From Chitinophagaceae bacterium (GTDB lineage: Bacteria; Bacteroidota; Bacteroidia; Chitinophagales; Chitinophagaceae): a DNA stretch of 34,888 nt. The stretch covers positions 1-34,888 of the forward strand of contig CANJQU010000037.1 in NCBI GenBank assembly GCA_947476485.1, written 5' to 3'. Below the pieces are notes generated by a model. The model ran no database searches. It was not told where the DNA came from and saw nothing but the letters and a program-made list of their open reading frames with translations. How positions within the stretch are numbered: the first letter of the stretch is position 1; each line of letters starts with the position of its first letter. A program made the translations under genes and the position numbers. Of the stretch, positions 8,797 through 16,410 are shown piece after piece.

Positions 8797-9438
8797 ATGG
8801 GCACAATACGAGTTGCGATAGTAGAAGATCAGCTGCATACCCGGCAGATGCTCTCTGAGCTTATAAACGCAGCCGAGGGCTATGACTGTGTTGCCGCATT
8901 TGACAGCGCAGAGCAAGCGATAAGTGCCATTCCAGATCTGGAACCCCAGGTAGTATTGATGGATATACATATGCCCGGAGGGATGCCCGGTACAGAATGT
9001 GTGCGTGTGCTTAAGAGCCTGAAACCAGAGATAGAATTTATTATGTGCACCTCGCTGGAGGATACGGATAATATTTTTTCGGCCCTGCAGGCTGGCGCCA
9101 CCGGATACCTGGTGAAGTCGACACCGCCGGCAAAAATACTGGAGGCAATAACCGATGCCCATAATGGCGGGGCGCCCATGAGCAGCCAGATAGCCCGGAA
9201 AGTGACCAGCTACTTCTTTGCTTCAGAACGCGAAAAAAAAAATGCTGAGTTAGGGAAGTTATCGACCCGCGAGCAGGAGATCCTTGTGTACCTGTCGAAA
9301 GGATACCGTTACAAAGAGATCGCTGCATTACTGTTCATCAATATAGAAACGGTACGGAAGCATATTCACAATATATACGAGAAGCTACAGGTTAATTCGC
9401 GCACTGATGCTTTAAATAAGGTGTATCCTAAAAGTTAG
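8797..9438 (+). CDS. NarL/LuxR-family response regulator
   Basis: This DNA-binding regulator has 213 residues from the ATG at 8797. The receiver domain (about 1-125) has the acidic pair E10-D11, phosphoacceptor Asp56 in VVLMDIHMPGG, and a late Lys in TGYLVKS. A LuxR-type helix-turn-helix occupies about 155-213 (LSTREQEILVYLSKG, then INIETVRKHIHNIYEKL). It probably receives phosphate from the TPR kinase encoded just upstream. An in-frame TTG at 8749 would add 16 residues unlike the family, so the ATG is chosen. A TTGAC (8748-8752) and TACTTTTA (8772-8779) pair may give it its own promoter. Confidence 0.93.
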   Translation: MGTIRVAIVEDQLHTRQMLSELINAAEGYDCVAAFDSAEQAISAIPDLEPQVVLMDIHMPGGMPGTECVRVLKSLKPEIEFIMCTSLEDTDNIFSALQAGATGYLVKSTPPAKILEAITDAHNGGAPMSSQIARKVTSYFFASEREKKNAELGKLSTREQEILVYLSKGYRYKEIAALLFINIETVRKHIHNIYEKLQVNSRTDALNKVYPKS

Positions 9439-9480
9439 AAATACCACTTTAGTCGTATTTCACCGAACAACCAGGAGATA

Positions 9481-9488
9481 TAGATTTG
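9481..9488 (+). promoter_or_regulatory. Promoter element before the second secreted paralogue
   Basis: TAGATTTG fits the -7 TAnnTTTG pattern. TTTC sits 19 bases upstream as a weak -33 element. The ATG at 9520 is 31 bases downstream of the box, so this gene may be transcribed separately from the regulator gene. Confidence 0.5.
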
Positions 9489-9519
9489 TTGCATTCTTTC
9501 ATAAACATAAAACAAGCTT

Positions 9520-9984
9520 ATGCTAAAAAAACAATTACTACTCGCCGGCCTGATCTTACTTTCCGTATTCGCAAAAGCCCAGACAGGAAAGCCTTTTTAC
9601 TACGAGCTCATCAGCAATGAGAGCAAGAGCATCAATTTTGTGTTTGGCTTCTATCCTACAAGCTACGCCTATAATGAGACCAAGGATGTGGACGGATTTA
9701 CGAGTATCAAGGGCGCAGTCATCAACAATTCAAAAGACCGGTTGCATTGGTTAGACTATAAAGTAAACATCCTGTTAAGATCGGGCAAGCTGCTGAGAAG
9801 TTATACTACCGTTGCGAAGGATGGCGATTACCAGTGCAACTATAACGTTGAAGGCAGCGCGACCCACTACCAGTACTTCTGTTTTCATAACAAGTTTACC
9901 AACGATGATATAGACAAAGTGTGGCTGGTAATGGGCGACGACCAGATTTTCGGTCTTCTGTACGATAAAAATGATACCAAATAG
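9520..9984 (+). CDS. Secreted protein of unknown function, paralogue of the 6202-6666 product
   Basis: The product has 154 residues with a signal peptide (MLKKQLLLAGLILLSVFAKAQ). No named family is recognised. It is about 50% identical by hand alignment to the 6202-6666 product, with only two one-residue gaps in the body. The shared core includes INFVFG/IDFVFG, YKVNILLRSGKL versus FKVDILLKSGQL, the identical THYQYFCFH, and DDIDKVWL versus GDIDRAWL. A single Cys near residue 106 and one in FCFH are conserved in both. It follows the LuxR-type regulator gene by 81 bases. One copy may be an output and the other an input of the pathway (inference). Confidence 0.75.
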   Translation: MLKKQLLLAGLILLSVFAKAQTGKPFYYELISNESKSINFVFGFYPTSYAYNETKDVDGFTSIKGAVINNSKDRLHWLDYKVNILLRSGKLLRSYTTVAKDGDYQCNYNVEGSATHYQYFCFHNKFTNDDIDKVWLVMGDDQIFGLLYDKNDTK

Positions 9985-10050
9985 TTTCCAACCGTGACTT
10001 TAGACGGGCCTGTAACCGGAACCTTAAAAAGGAATCAGTTATAGGCCTAT

Positions 10051-10082
10051 TTGTTTGCTGTATAACATGTTTCATAACTTTG
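10051..10082 (+). promoter_or_regulatory. Promoter of the ytxJ-like gene
   Basis: TTG (10051-10053) or TTTG (10054-10057) precedes TAACTTTG (10075-10082), a full TAnnTTTG match. The ATG lies only 5 bases after the box, so the message would be leaderless or nearly so. Confidence 0.6.
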
Positions 10083-10086
10083 CGGG

Positions 10087-10416
10087 ATGAATTGGATAGC
10101 ACTTACAGATAGTGATCAGTTAGATGAGATAAGGGAACAAAGCAAACACCGGCCGGTTGTCATTTTCAAGCACAGCACACGCTGCTCTATAAGCACAATG
10201 GCCAAAAACAGGCTGGAGCGGGAAAAACCAGTTGACAACGTCTCATTTTACTACCTCGATCTGCTGCGTTACCGCCCCATATCCAATAAGGTAGCAGAAG
10301 AGTTCCATGTGCATCATGAATCGCCGCAGGTGCTGCTCATAAAAAACGGGGAATGTACCTATGAGGAAACCCATAACGGAATAAATATGCAGGAAATAGC
10401 TGCGCAGGCACTATGA
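10087..10416 (+). CDS. ytxJ: YtxJ-family monothiol (bacillithiol-system) protein
   Basis: A cytoplasmic thioredoxin-fold protein of 109 residues. The motif VVIFKHSTRCSIS around Cys33 is typical of YtxJ, which is linked by co-occurrence to bacillithiol metabolism and is thought to act as a bacilliredoxin that removes bacillithiol from proteins. The active site reads C-S-I-S, a monothiol arrangement. ESPQVLLIKNGECTYEETH near the C-terminus fits the cis-Pro strand and following beta hairpin of the fold. It is a single-gene unit with its own promoter and converges on the MATE gene with 24 bases between the stops. Confidence 0.85.
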   Translation: MNWIALTDSDQLDEIREQSKHRPVVIFKHSTRCSISTMAKNRLEREKPVDNVSFYYLDLLRYRPISNKVAEEFHVHHESPQVLLIKNGECTYEETHNGINMQEIAAQAL

Positions 10417-10440
10417 AGTCAGCAAGGAACTTGAAGATGC

Positions 10441-11799
10441 TCAAATTTCTTTGCCCTTCCACCGTCCGCTCTTGAGATAAAGACCCGATGCTATCAGCAA
10501 AGTTATCCAGTAGATGAACTCAGACCCCCAGCACAGATATAGCGGGCTGTGCTTTACACTGATGAAATAGTAACAATAAACAAGGTAGCTGGCCACGCAG
10601 CTTACCTCGATCGTCAGGTTTATCAGTGTATTACCTGTACCAACCACCCCATTGAAAACAACCGTTGCCAGGGACATTACCAATGTGGCCAAAACGATTA
10701 CCCGCAGACTAGGAATTGCGAAATTTATCAGGGACAGATCGTTGGAATAGATCGCAAGGAATTCATGTGAAAACGCCAGCAGCAATGCACATACAGCCAC
10801 CGCATATATGAGGCTTAGCCGGCTTATCTTCATAATTATCTTCATTACATCGCGCCGCCGGCCCTGCCCTATCAGATTGCTTACCATTGTGTTGCAGGTG
10901 GTAGCCAGCGCCCAGGTACCGACACCCACGATCCCAAAAATGTTGCGTAACACCTGAGAGGCGGCCAGTGACTGCTCGCCCAGGTGCTCGATGAAAATAA
11001 AAAACACCAGCCACCCGCCAATACTGAACATGAACTGTACAATAAGCGGCATGGCCACTGCCAGTGTGCGCTCAGATAATTCGATATCAAATACCCTGAA
11101 ATTAACAACAGGGAAATCTCCATAAAGCTTTTCGCGGAAGAAGATGCCCACCATTGTCGCACAGTAAAAGATCTCCGCAATCACAGATGCCACTGCGGCC
11201 CCCTTAAAGCCAAGTGCAGGCATCCCGAACTTACCGAAAATAAGCAGGTAGTCGAACAGTACATTTACCAGGGTAGCCACCAGCGAGCCCCAAATCAGCA
11301 ACCGCGACCGGCCAATAGAAATAAAGAAAGAACACAGCAACTGCGTGAGCATTAAAAAGGGCAAGCCCCATACCCGTATATACACAAAACTCACACTCAG
11401 CCCAAAGTTTGCATTGTCGTGGAGGGTATAGCCAAATAACAGCGGCACAAACCATAGCGTCAACAACATCAGCCCGAGCGAAAACATGACGGAGAGCATT
11501 GCCCCGTTGGTAAGTATCTGTGCAAGGCCTTTTTTGTCCTCAGCTCCTGCGCGCCTGGCCATTTGTATCTGCATGCCGCTGTTCAGTCCATAACCAATCA
11601 TAGACAGAATGAGGTAGAATACGCCTGTAATTCCGTTAACCCCAAGCTCCCGCTCTCCCAGCCTGCCCAGGAAGACCGTATTGGTGAAGAAACTTAATTG
11701 CGGGATCAACAGCGCCAGGGAAATAGGCGCCGCCAGCTTTATGATCTGCCTGTTTGTCGTCGAAACGCCAAGTTGACTTATTTGCTCAGTTGAACTCAA
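10441..11799 (-). CDS. MATE family multidrug exporter
   Basis: A 452-residue inner-membrane protein with about twelve hydrophobic helices arranged as two similar halves, matching the MATE family (ion-coupled export of cationic drugs and toxic compounds). Early conserved features include APISLALLIPQLSFFTNTVFLGRLGE, and the middle has a polar segment with ARRAGAEDKKGLAQ. The substrate cannot be assigned. The frame begins with TTG at 11799; no in-frame ATG lies before the first helix, so this start, or another non-ATG start nearby, is needed. Confidence 0.92.
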   Translation of the reverse strand: MSSTEQISQLGVSTTNRQIIKLAAPISLALLIPQLSFFTNTVFLGRLGERELGVNGITGVFYLILSMIGYGLNSGMQIQMARRAGAEDKKGLAQILTNGAMLSVMFSLGLMLLTLWFVPLLFGYTLHDNANFGLSVSFVYIRVWGLPFLMLTQLLCSFFISIGRSRLLIWGSLVATLVNVLFDYLLIFGKFGMPALGFKGAAVASVIAEIFYCATMVGIFFREKLYGDFPVVNFRVFDIELSERTLAVAMPLIVQFMFSIGGWLVFFIFIEHLGEQSLAASQVLRNIFGIVGVGTWALATTCNTMVSNLIGQGRRRDVMKIIMKISRLSLIYAVAVCALLLAFSHEFLAIYSNDLSLINFAIPSLRVIVLATLVMSLATVVFNGVVGTGNTLINLTIEVSCVASYLVYCYYFISVKHSPLYLCWGSEFIYWITLLIASGLYLKSGRWKGKEI

Positions 11800-12003
11800 A
11801 ATACCTTTGCTTTGATAAGCGGAATTACAAATATATGACCGCTGTCTTTATGAATAGTATTGCAAATTTACCTTTTAATAACTTAGTATTATCATCGATA
11901 CATATTTTTGGGAGTAGAAAGGTTTCCGGCACACAGCCACGTGGCAGCACAAAACACAACAATGGGTAAGTTTCCCACACGAAAAATAATCATCGCTTTT
12001 TAG

Positions 12004-12011
12004 TATTTTTG
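12004..12011 (+). promoter_or_regulatory. -7 element upstream of the vapBC-like pair
   Basis: TATTTTTG matches TAnnTTTG and ends 45 bases before the antitoxin ATG. The leader downstream holds an imperfect inverted repeat (TATAAG...GGCA with TTGCCTTATA, about 12012-12046) that could be an operator for antitoxin autorepression (weak inference). Confidence 0.45.
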
Positions 12012-12056
12012 TATAAGATGGCATTTTCTCATTGTATTGCCTTATAAACTGACATT

Positions 12057-12287
12057 ATGGTACGCACTATTATTACGCCTTCAGATACTGACATTCACCT
12101 GTCGATAGCGAAGGAATACGTTGGTAAAACGCTGGAAATCACGTATCTCGCGTTAGAGGAACTTGAGCAAAAAACCACTCCCAAAACGACAATTGCTGAT
12201 TTTTGGAATACAATATCTGATGAGACCGCAGGGAAGCTCCATGATAGTGTTAAAAATATGCGCAACGAATGGGAAAGAGATATTTGA
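12057..12287 (+). CDS. VapB-like antitoxin partner of a PIN toxin
   Basis: A 76-residue small protein directly upstream of, and overlapping by 19 bases, a PIN-domain toxin gene. The N-terminal half (VRTIITPSDTDIHLSIAKEYVGKTLEITYLA) looks like the beta-rich DNA-binding part of Bacteroidota antitoxins of this kind. The C-terminal half carries FWNTISDETAGKLHDSVKNMRNEW, an amphipathic stretch likely to bind and block the toxin. It is expected to neutralise the toxin and autoregulate the operon; this is inferred from gene order and general features of VapBC-type systems. Confidence 0.75.
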   Translation: MVRTIITPSDTDIHLSIAKEYVGKTLEITYLALEELEQKTTPKTTIADFWNTISDETAGKLHDSVKNMRNEWERDI

Positions 12288-12649
12288 TCGATAGCAATGT
12301 CATCATCGATTTTTGCAATGGTAAACTTTCCCATAAAGGGAGACAATTTCTTGAAGCAGTTGAACCCGAAATTTCAATAGTCACGCAAATTGAGCTTTTT
12401 GCCACACAAAATATTTCAAAGGAAGAACACGACCTTCTTGAAAGATTTATTGCGATCACCCTGATCCATCCGGTAACTGCCGATTTAGTGAAAACCACCG
12501 TTAACATCAGGCAAAGGCATAAACTCAAATTACCTGATGCGATTATCGCGGCAACAGCTATTGTATTAAACGGCATACTATTGTCACATAACACATCTGA
12601 CTTTAAGAATATACCCGGTTTGCAAATAGTCGATCCACACAAATTATAA
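12269..12649 (+). CDS. vapC: PIN-domain (VapC-like) ribonuclease toxin
   Basis: A 126-residue PIN domain, the normal size for VapC toxins, which cut specific RNAs in a metal-dependent way. The acidic residues expected at the active site are present: D in LIDSNVIIDF (about residue 8), E in TQIELFAT, D in LPDAIIAATA, and D in HNTSDFKNIPG. The start codon lies inside the antitoxin gene (19-base overlap), implying coupled translation. The target RNA cannot be predicted. Confidence 0.88.
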   Translation: MGKRYLIDSNVIIDFCNGKLSHKGRQFLEAVEPEISIVTQIELFATQNISKEEHDLLERFIAITLIHPVTADLVKTTVNIRQRHKLKLPDAIIAATAIVLNGILLSHNTSDFKNIPGLQIVDPHKL

Positions 12650-12670
12650 AATGAGCTTTGTCCTAACTCA

Positions 12671-12700
12671 TTTGCGGGCGGCATTCTGAAAATATTTTTA
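12671..12700 (+). promoter_or_regulatory. Probable promoter of DUF3822-rsmD-coaD
   Basis: TTTG (12671-12674), then 18 bases, then TATTTTTA (12693-12700), one base off the TAnnTTTG pattern. The ATG at 12719 is 18 bases on. Confidence 0.4.
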
Positions 12701-12718
12701 CTACATTTACTCTCTTAC

Positions 12719-13543
12719 ATGGCTAACTATAATACAAATGAGCAGGTGTATCATGCGCAGGGCGACAAAACAGTCGGCTCCCGCCTGGCTGCCGTGGTCT
12801 GTGTATTGGTGCAAAGAGGCATCTTCATTGCCGGTTTTAGTGCTACGAACGAGTTACTTACCATCCAATATACCGGGTACAATAAAAACAAACCTGTATG
12901 GGAGCTCGATTTTTTCGAGCATATCTTCAACACGGACCCTATGCTATCCAAAAAAGATAGTATCCGGGGCATGTTTATCGGCTCTGAGAAGAACCTTGTA
13001 GTGCCCGATGAGCTTTACGGAAAGACAGAAGCAGGTAAGTGGCTGAGCCAGATACATTTCGTAGAGGCCACGGATATGGTGACAACCTGCCCTCTTGATG
13101 ATGAAAAAGCGGTCTACGTAATGGCAGTACCAGTGGGTATCATCGAACTGGTAAAGATCAATTTTACGCAGGCGGCGGTGCTGCCACTACCCCTTTACCA
13201 GTTCCGCAATACGGATAAGAGCGCATACCTCATGCAGATCTGCCTCAGTGGCGAGCAGGTATGCGTTACCCTGCTCAATGCGGGCAAATTGCTATGGCAT
13301 AAAGTTTATGCCTATAACACGGCCGAGGATATCGCTTATTCGCTGAAACTTTATTGCAGGGAAAATTATGTGGACCCCGCATTGCTTAACATAGTATGCA
13401 CGGGCCTGAGCGCGTCTGAGTTTGAGCGTATCAATGAACTAACGCAATACTTCCCGGATATCAAAACCGGCGATGGCAGCAATTTCACCGGCATCTGGAG
13501 CGGTGCTGTATCGCTGGCCCAACAACTTTTCGCATGCGTATAG
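12719..13543 (+). CDS. DUF3822 family protein
   Basis: A 274-residue soluble protein of the Bacteroidota family DUF3822, which has a fold related to ASKHA/actin-like proteins in my recollection but no established function. The family is usually encoded next to rsmD and coaD, as here. No signal peptide or membrane helix is seen. Recognisable stretches include a short N-terminal region with FFEHIFNTDPML, a central VYVMAVPVGIIELVKINF, and a C-terminal LNIVCTGLSASEFERINELTQYFP. Its last ten bases overlap the rsmD start. Confidence 0.8.
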   Translation: MANYNTNEQVYHAQGDKTVGSRLAAVVCVLVQRGIFIAGFSATNELLTIQYTGYNKNKPVWELDFFEHIFNTDPMLSKKDSIRGMFIGSEKNLVVPDELYGKTEAGKWLSQIHFVEATDMVTTCPLDDEKAVYVMAVPVGIIELVKINFTQAAVLPLPLYQFRNTDKSAYLMQICLSGEQVCVTLLNAGKLLWHKVYAYNTAEDIAYSLKLYCRENYVDPALLNIVCTGLSASEFERINELTQYFPDIKTGDGSNFTGIWSGAVSLAQQLFACV

Positions 13544-14079
13544 TAGGTGGCACATTTGGAGGCAGAAGGTTCAGCCCGCCGGCCCGTATCCCGGCCCGGC
13601 CCACCACCGAGGTGGCTAAGGAAGGGCTTTTCAATATCCTCAATAATATGATCGATTTTGAAGGGCTTAAGACGCTTGATATCTTTGGCGGCACAGGCAG
13701 TATCAGCTATGAGCTTGCTTCCCGTGGCGCTGCCGATCTCACTCTTATTGAGCGCGACCCTGTTACCATAGATTTTATTAAAAAAACGGTTAAGGAACTG
13801 GACATTGCTGACATACTGCACATCATACGCGGTGATGTGTTCAAGTTCCTGAAGCAAAGTACAGACCAGTATAATTTCATTTTCGCAGGTCCGCCGTATG
13901 CCCTGGTCAATATTGACGACCTGCCACTGCTGGTGTTTGAAAAAAATATGTTGCTTCCCGGAGGCATATTTGTGCTGGAGCATACACCACGAAATGATTA
14001 TCAGAAACATCCCCGTTTTCACAAAATGAGAAATTACGGCACCACCGTATTTAGCTTTTTTACCCAACCAACCGAATGA
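13534..14079 (+). CDS. rsmD: 16S rRNA (guanine-966-N2) methyltransferase RsmD, with altered catalytic motif
   Basis: RsmD methylates N2 of G966 in 16S rRNA within the assembled small subunit, using S-adenosylmethionine. The product has 181 residues, a normal length. Family marks are the N-terminal RIVGGTFGGRRFSPP, PTTEVAKEGLFNIL, the SAM-binding TLDIFGGTGSISYELASRG (about 47-65), and LIERDP. The catalytic (D/N)PP(Y/F) motif reads GPPY: Gly119 replaces the expected Asp. The codon at 13888-13890 is GGT, one base from GAT. It overlaps DUF3822 by 10 bases and is followed by coaD one base after its stop. Confidence 0.9.
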   Translation: MRIVGGTFGGRRFSPPARIPARPTTEVAKEGLFNILNNMIDFEGLKTLDIFGGTGSISYELASRGAADLTLIERDPVTIDFIKKTVKELDIADILHIIRGDVFKFLKQSTDQYNFIFAGPPYALVNIDDLPLLVFEKNMLLPGGIFVLEHTPRNDYQKHPRFHKMRNYGTTVFSFFTQPTE

Positions 14080-14080
14080 T

Positions 14081-14539
14081 ATGGAACGTATCTGCTTATT
14101 CCCCGGCACCTTTGACCCCATCACCCTGGGGCACGTGGACATTATAGAGCGGGCAGTATCGCTGTTCGATAAACTGGTGATCGGCGTAGGCATCAACTCA
14201 TCGAAGCAGCCAATGTTTACACTTGAGCAGCGTACCACATGGATACGTGAAATATTTAAAAACGACCCACGCGTAGAAGTTACTGACTACGAAGGGCTGA
14301 CCGTAGACTTCTGCCGGAAAGTAAATGCAAAGTATATATTGCGCGGCATACGCTACGTCAGCGATTTTGAATACGAAAAAGCCATCGCGGATATGAACCG
14401 TATGCTGGTGCCTGATATCGAGACCATCTTTCTTACGTGCGCCCCGCTTTATTCCACCATATCTTCTACGCTTGTCCGTGATGTTATCCGGAATGGCGGC
14501 AATGCGGGGATGTTTGTACCCGGTGTAGTAAAATATTAA
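14081..14539 (+). CDS. coaD: Phosphopantetheine adenylyltransferase
   Basis: CoaD catalyses the fourth step of coenzyme A synthesis, making dephospho-CoA from 4-phosphopantetheine and ATP. The 152-residue product matches the family length. The nucleotidyltransferase signature is seen as FPGTFDPITLGHVDIIERA (TLGH at 15-18), with ILRGIRYVSDFEYE in the middle and the second signature ISSTLVRDVI near residue 128. It starts one base after the rsmD stop, so translation is probably coupled. Confidence 0.97.
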   Translation: MERICLFPGTFDPITLGHVDIIERAVSLFDKLVIGVGINSSKQPMFTLEQRTTWIREIFKNDPRVEVTDYEGLTVDFCRKVNAKYILRGIRYVSDFEYEKAIADMNRMLVPDIETIFLTCAPLYSTISSTLVRDVIRNGGNAGMFVPGVVKY

Positions 14540-14558
14540 TCTGAATTAAGGGGAACGG

Positions 14559-15224
14559 CTATTCCTTTATAAAATCAAAGTGAGCGTTCTGATATGCGCT
14601 AAGCGCTACGTTTTCCTTCAACTTCTTGAATGTAAGGAACGGCCCCTTGGTGACAAACAAGTTGGTAAGCCATGCAGGCACCGAACCTGCGGGGTCGAAG
14701 CTAACTGTGTATACGATCTTTAACAGGTCTTTGCTTACCGGAGTAACATCCCAGCGCGCTGAGGATTTTTTGACCCGCACAATACCATTTTTCGCCGGCA
14801 CCATATCGGGCTCCGAATGAGATTCAATAACAAGCAACTGTGGCGATGGCTGGTTGATGGTAATGTGGGCCACATAATCGCGGTCAGCGCACGGCCATGG
14901 TACTTCTACTTCTGAATGGAAAATAAATTCATTGGATTTGACTGTCTTTACGATTTCTGCGGACCTGCTCCCATACACCCACGCCGGCTGCCTGCTGATG
15001 TCGATCAATAATGCAACAAGCTGGGATTGTGTCGCCTTCACGGTGCATTCTACTTTAATGCACTTGAAATCAGAATTGTCGCTATCTGCAGTAAATACTT
15101 TAATACCATCTTCGTCCCGTTTCAAATGCCAGTCGGGCTGGGCTATAGCAGATATACTAAGCGCCACGAATAGTATAGTTGCCGCTAACATTGAAGGATA
15201 GATATATCTGGAAGGATTCGGCAT
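14559..15224 (-). CDS. START-domain (SRPBCC superfamily) protein with signal peptide
   Basis: A 221-residue protein with a hydrophobic N-terminal segment ending near AIAQPDW (about 12-29), so it is probably exported. The remainder fits the START/Bet v1-like lipid-binding fold: WHLKRDEDGIKVFTADS, the central WPCADRDYVAHIT, and a C-terminal FVTKGPFLTFKKLKENV helix. Such proteins bind lipids or other hydrophobic molecules in a deep pocket; the ligand is unknown. It converges on coaD with 19 bases between the stops. Confidence 0.8.
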   Translation of the reverse strand: MPNPSRYIYPSMLAATILFVALSISAIAQPDWHLKRDEDGIKVFTADSDNSDFKCIKVECTVKATQSQLVALLIDISRQPAWVYGSRSAEIVKTVKSNEFIFHSEVEVPWPCADRDYVAHITINQPSPQLLVIESHSEPDMVPAKNGIVRVKKSSARWDVTPVSKDLLKIVYTVSFDPAGSVPAWLTNLFVTKGPFLTFKKLKENVALSAYQNAHFDFIKE

Positions 15225-15312
15225 AAAAGAAACTACCTAAATTTACAAAAAATGCAAATATGAATGATGGAGACCCGTTTAAAACAGTGTTAATGTTTTG
15301 ATCCAGGTCAGC

Positions 15313-15636
15313 CTACTGCAATCCACCGGAATGCTTCCGTTCCATGGCTTTAGATCTGTTGTAGCGTTGGGTTTCTTTCGTGAGCCGCTTCAGCAAAAAA
15401 TAAAAAATCAACCCATCATCAATCCACCCCAGAAAGGGTATATAATCGGGCAAAAGGTCGAAAGGAAAAATAATGTAGGCTATGGCAAGAATTGTGGCGC
15501 CCATGGTTAAAAAGGACATTTTGTAGCGGCCGCTGACGGCTTCGCGCATCATCTGCCACAATACCTTGCGGTTGCGGAACAAATGTAATCCGTTACGAAA
15601 ATTTTGGGCCGGCCGCACAGGTACTAACTTCGACAT
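15313..15636 (-). CDS. YkvA-like (DUF1232) small membrane protein
   Basis: The DUF1232 region is seen as MGATILAIAYIIFPFDLLPDYIPFLGWIDDG. This family motif (P-x-D-L-x-P-D-x-x-P-x-x-G-x-x-D-D) lies around one hydrophobic helix. The function of the family is not established. The start at 15636 gives 107 residues and is preferred because TACCTTTG lies 14 bases upstream on the minus strand; an upstream GTG at 15666 would overlap that promoter box. Confidence 0.82.
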   Translation of the reverse strand: MSKLVPVRPAQNFRNGLHLFRNRKVLWQMMREAVSGRYKMSFLTMGATILAIAYIIFPFDLLPDYIPFLGWIDDGLIFYFLLKRLTKETQRYNRSKAMERKHSGGLQ

Positions 15637-15650
15637 CACAATTCTTTTTA

Positions 15651-15658
15651 CAAAGGTA
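15651..15658 (-). promoter_or_regulatory. -7 element of the YkvA-like gene
   Basis: On the minus strand TACCTTTG (15658-15651) fits TAnnTTTG. It sits 14 bases before the ATG at 15636 and decides the start choice for that gene. No -33 TTG is seen. Confidence 0.5.
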
Positions 15659-15719
15659 CCTGGCACAGTGTTGCAGCCGTGTTAAGGGAATGAAGAAGGA
15701 ACGTTAAGGTTTGATCAGC

Positions 15720-16361
15720 TTACTTGTTTGCGACCAGCGTCGCCATCTTCAAGACCTCTCTTATTGCTTCATAAGATTTAGCCGCAAACGGTCCAAGGTC
15801 CTTTTCAGCGATCCAGCGTGCCTCCATTATATTCTCTTCTTTCTGAGGTTTGAGTTTGTCGGCCGATGTACCTTTCATTTTGTACCAGGCGGTCCTTTTC
15901 AAAAATTGCTGATTTTTTTGCTCATATATGTGAAAGGTATCGCAGATCTTTTCACCCAACTCCAAATTCACCAGCCCTGTCTCTTCACTTACTTCACGCA
16001 GTGCGCATTGCTCTATGCTTTCTCCCGCGTCCAGTTTACCCTTCGGCAGGTCCCACTTCCCCCGCCTGAAGATCATAAGTATCTCTTTGTCTTCATTGTA
16101 GGCAATGCCCCCGGCCGCATCGAGCAGCATATACATAGCATGAAGCTGCTCCAGCAGGGCTGCCTCGGATATATCCTCAATGATAGCGCCCCGGGTTCCC
16201 AGCTTTTCCATATACCTGAGGGCCTGCGTATAGCTGCGCAGTGTTGCCCCGCTAAAAAACTCGTACTCTTCCGCCGCTGGATTGCTTATCATATATGCTT
16301 CGCTATTGGTAGTGATTACCAATGGCTTATCGTTGTAGTATATTTTCTGATCGAAATTCAT
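15720..16361 (-). CDS. Nudix hydrolase
   Basis: A 213-residue protein with a complete Nudix box at about 108-130 (G-x5-E-x7-R-E-V-S-E-E-T-G-L, with Arg122, Glu123, Glu126 and Glu127). Nudix enzymes hydrolyse nucleoside diphosphates linked to another group, using Mg2+. GKWDLPKGKLDAGES precedes and overlaps the box. The N-terminal 75 residues are not part of the core and may set specificity. The start at 16361 (MNFDQKIYYND) is chosen over an upstream GTG or ATG because the extension runs through pyrE promoter sequence. It is divergent from pyrE, with 49 bases between starts. Confidence 0.9.
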   Translation of the reverse strand: MNFDQKIYYNDKPLVITTNSEAYMISNPAAEEYEFFSGATLRSYTQALRYMEKLGTRGAIIEDISEAALLEQLHAMYMLLDAAGGIAYNEDKEILMIFRRGKWDLPKGKLDAGESIEQCALREVSEETGLVNLELGEKICDTFHIYEQKNQQFLKRTAWYKMKGTSADKLKPQKEENIMEARWIAEKDLGPFAAKSYEAIREVLKMATLVANK

Positions 16362-16373
16362 AGCGCTGTTTTT

Positions 16374-16404
16374 TTTGAAGGTTTGCTTATTTGATGTAGG
16401 TTTG
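16374..16404 (+). promoter_or_regulatory. Promoter of pyrE
   Basis: TTTG (16374-16377), 19 bases, then TAGGTTTG (16397-16404): a full match to the Bacteroidota -33/-7 consensus and spacing. The ATG at 16411 follows the box by 6 bases, giving a leaderless or nearly leaderless message. Confidence 0.7.
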
Positions 16405-16410
16405 AGCGTT

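Noticed and set aside
11903-11910. Orphan TATTTTTG on the plus strand between MATE and vapBC genes, as promoter of a small RNA
   Set aside because: No hairpin terminator or conserved structure follows before the vapBC promoter; a chance match is likely in AT-rich DNA.
14540-14575. Hairpin between coaD and the START-domain gene as a terminator
   Set aside because: The AAGGGGAA/TTCCTTT pairing is imperfect and not followed by a clear T-run.
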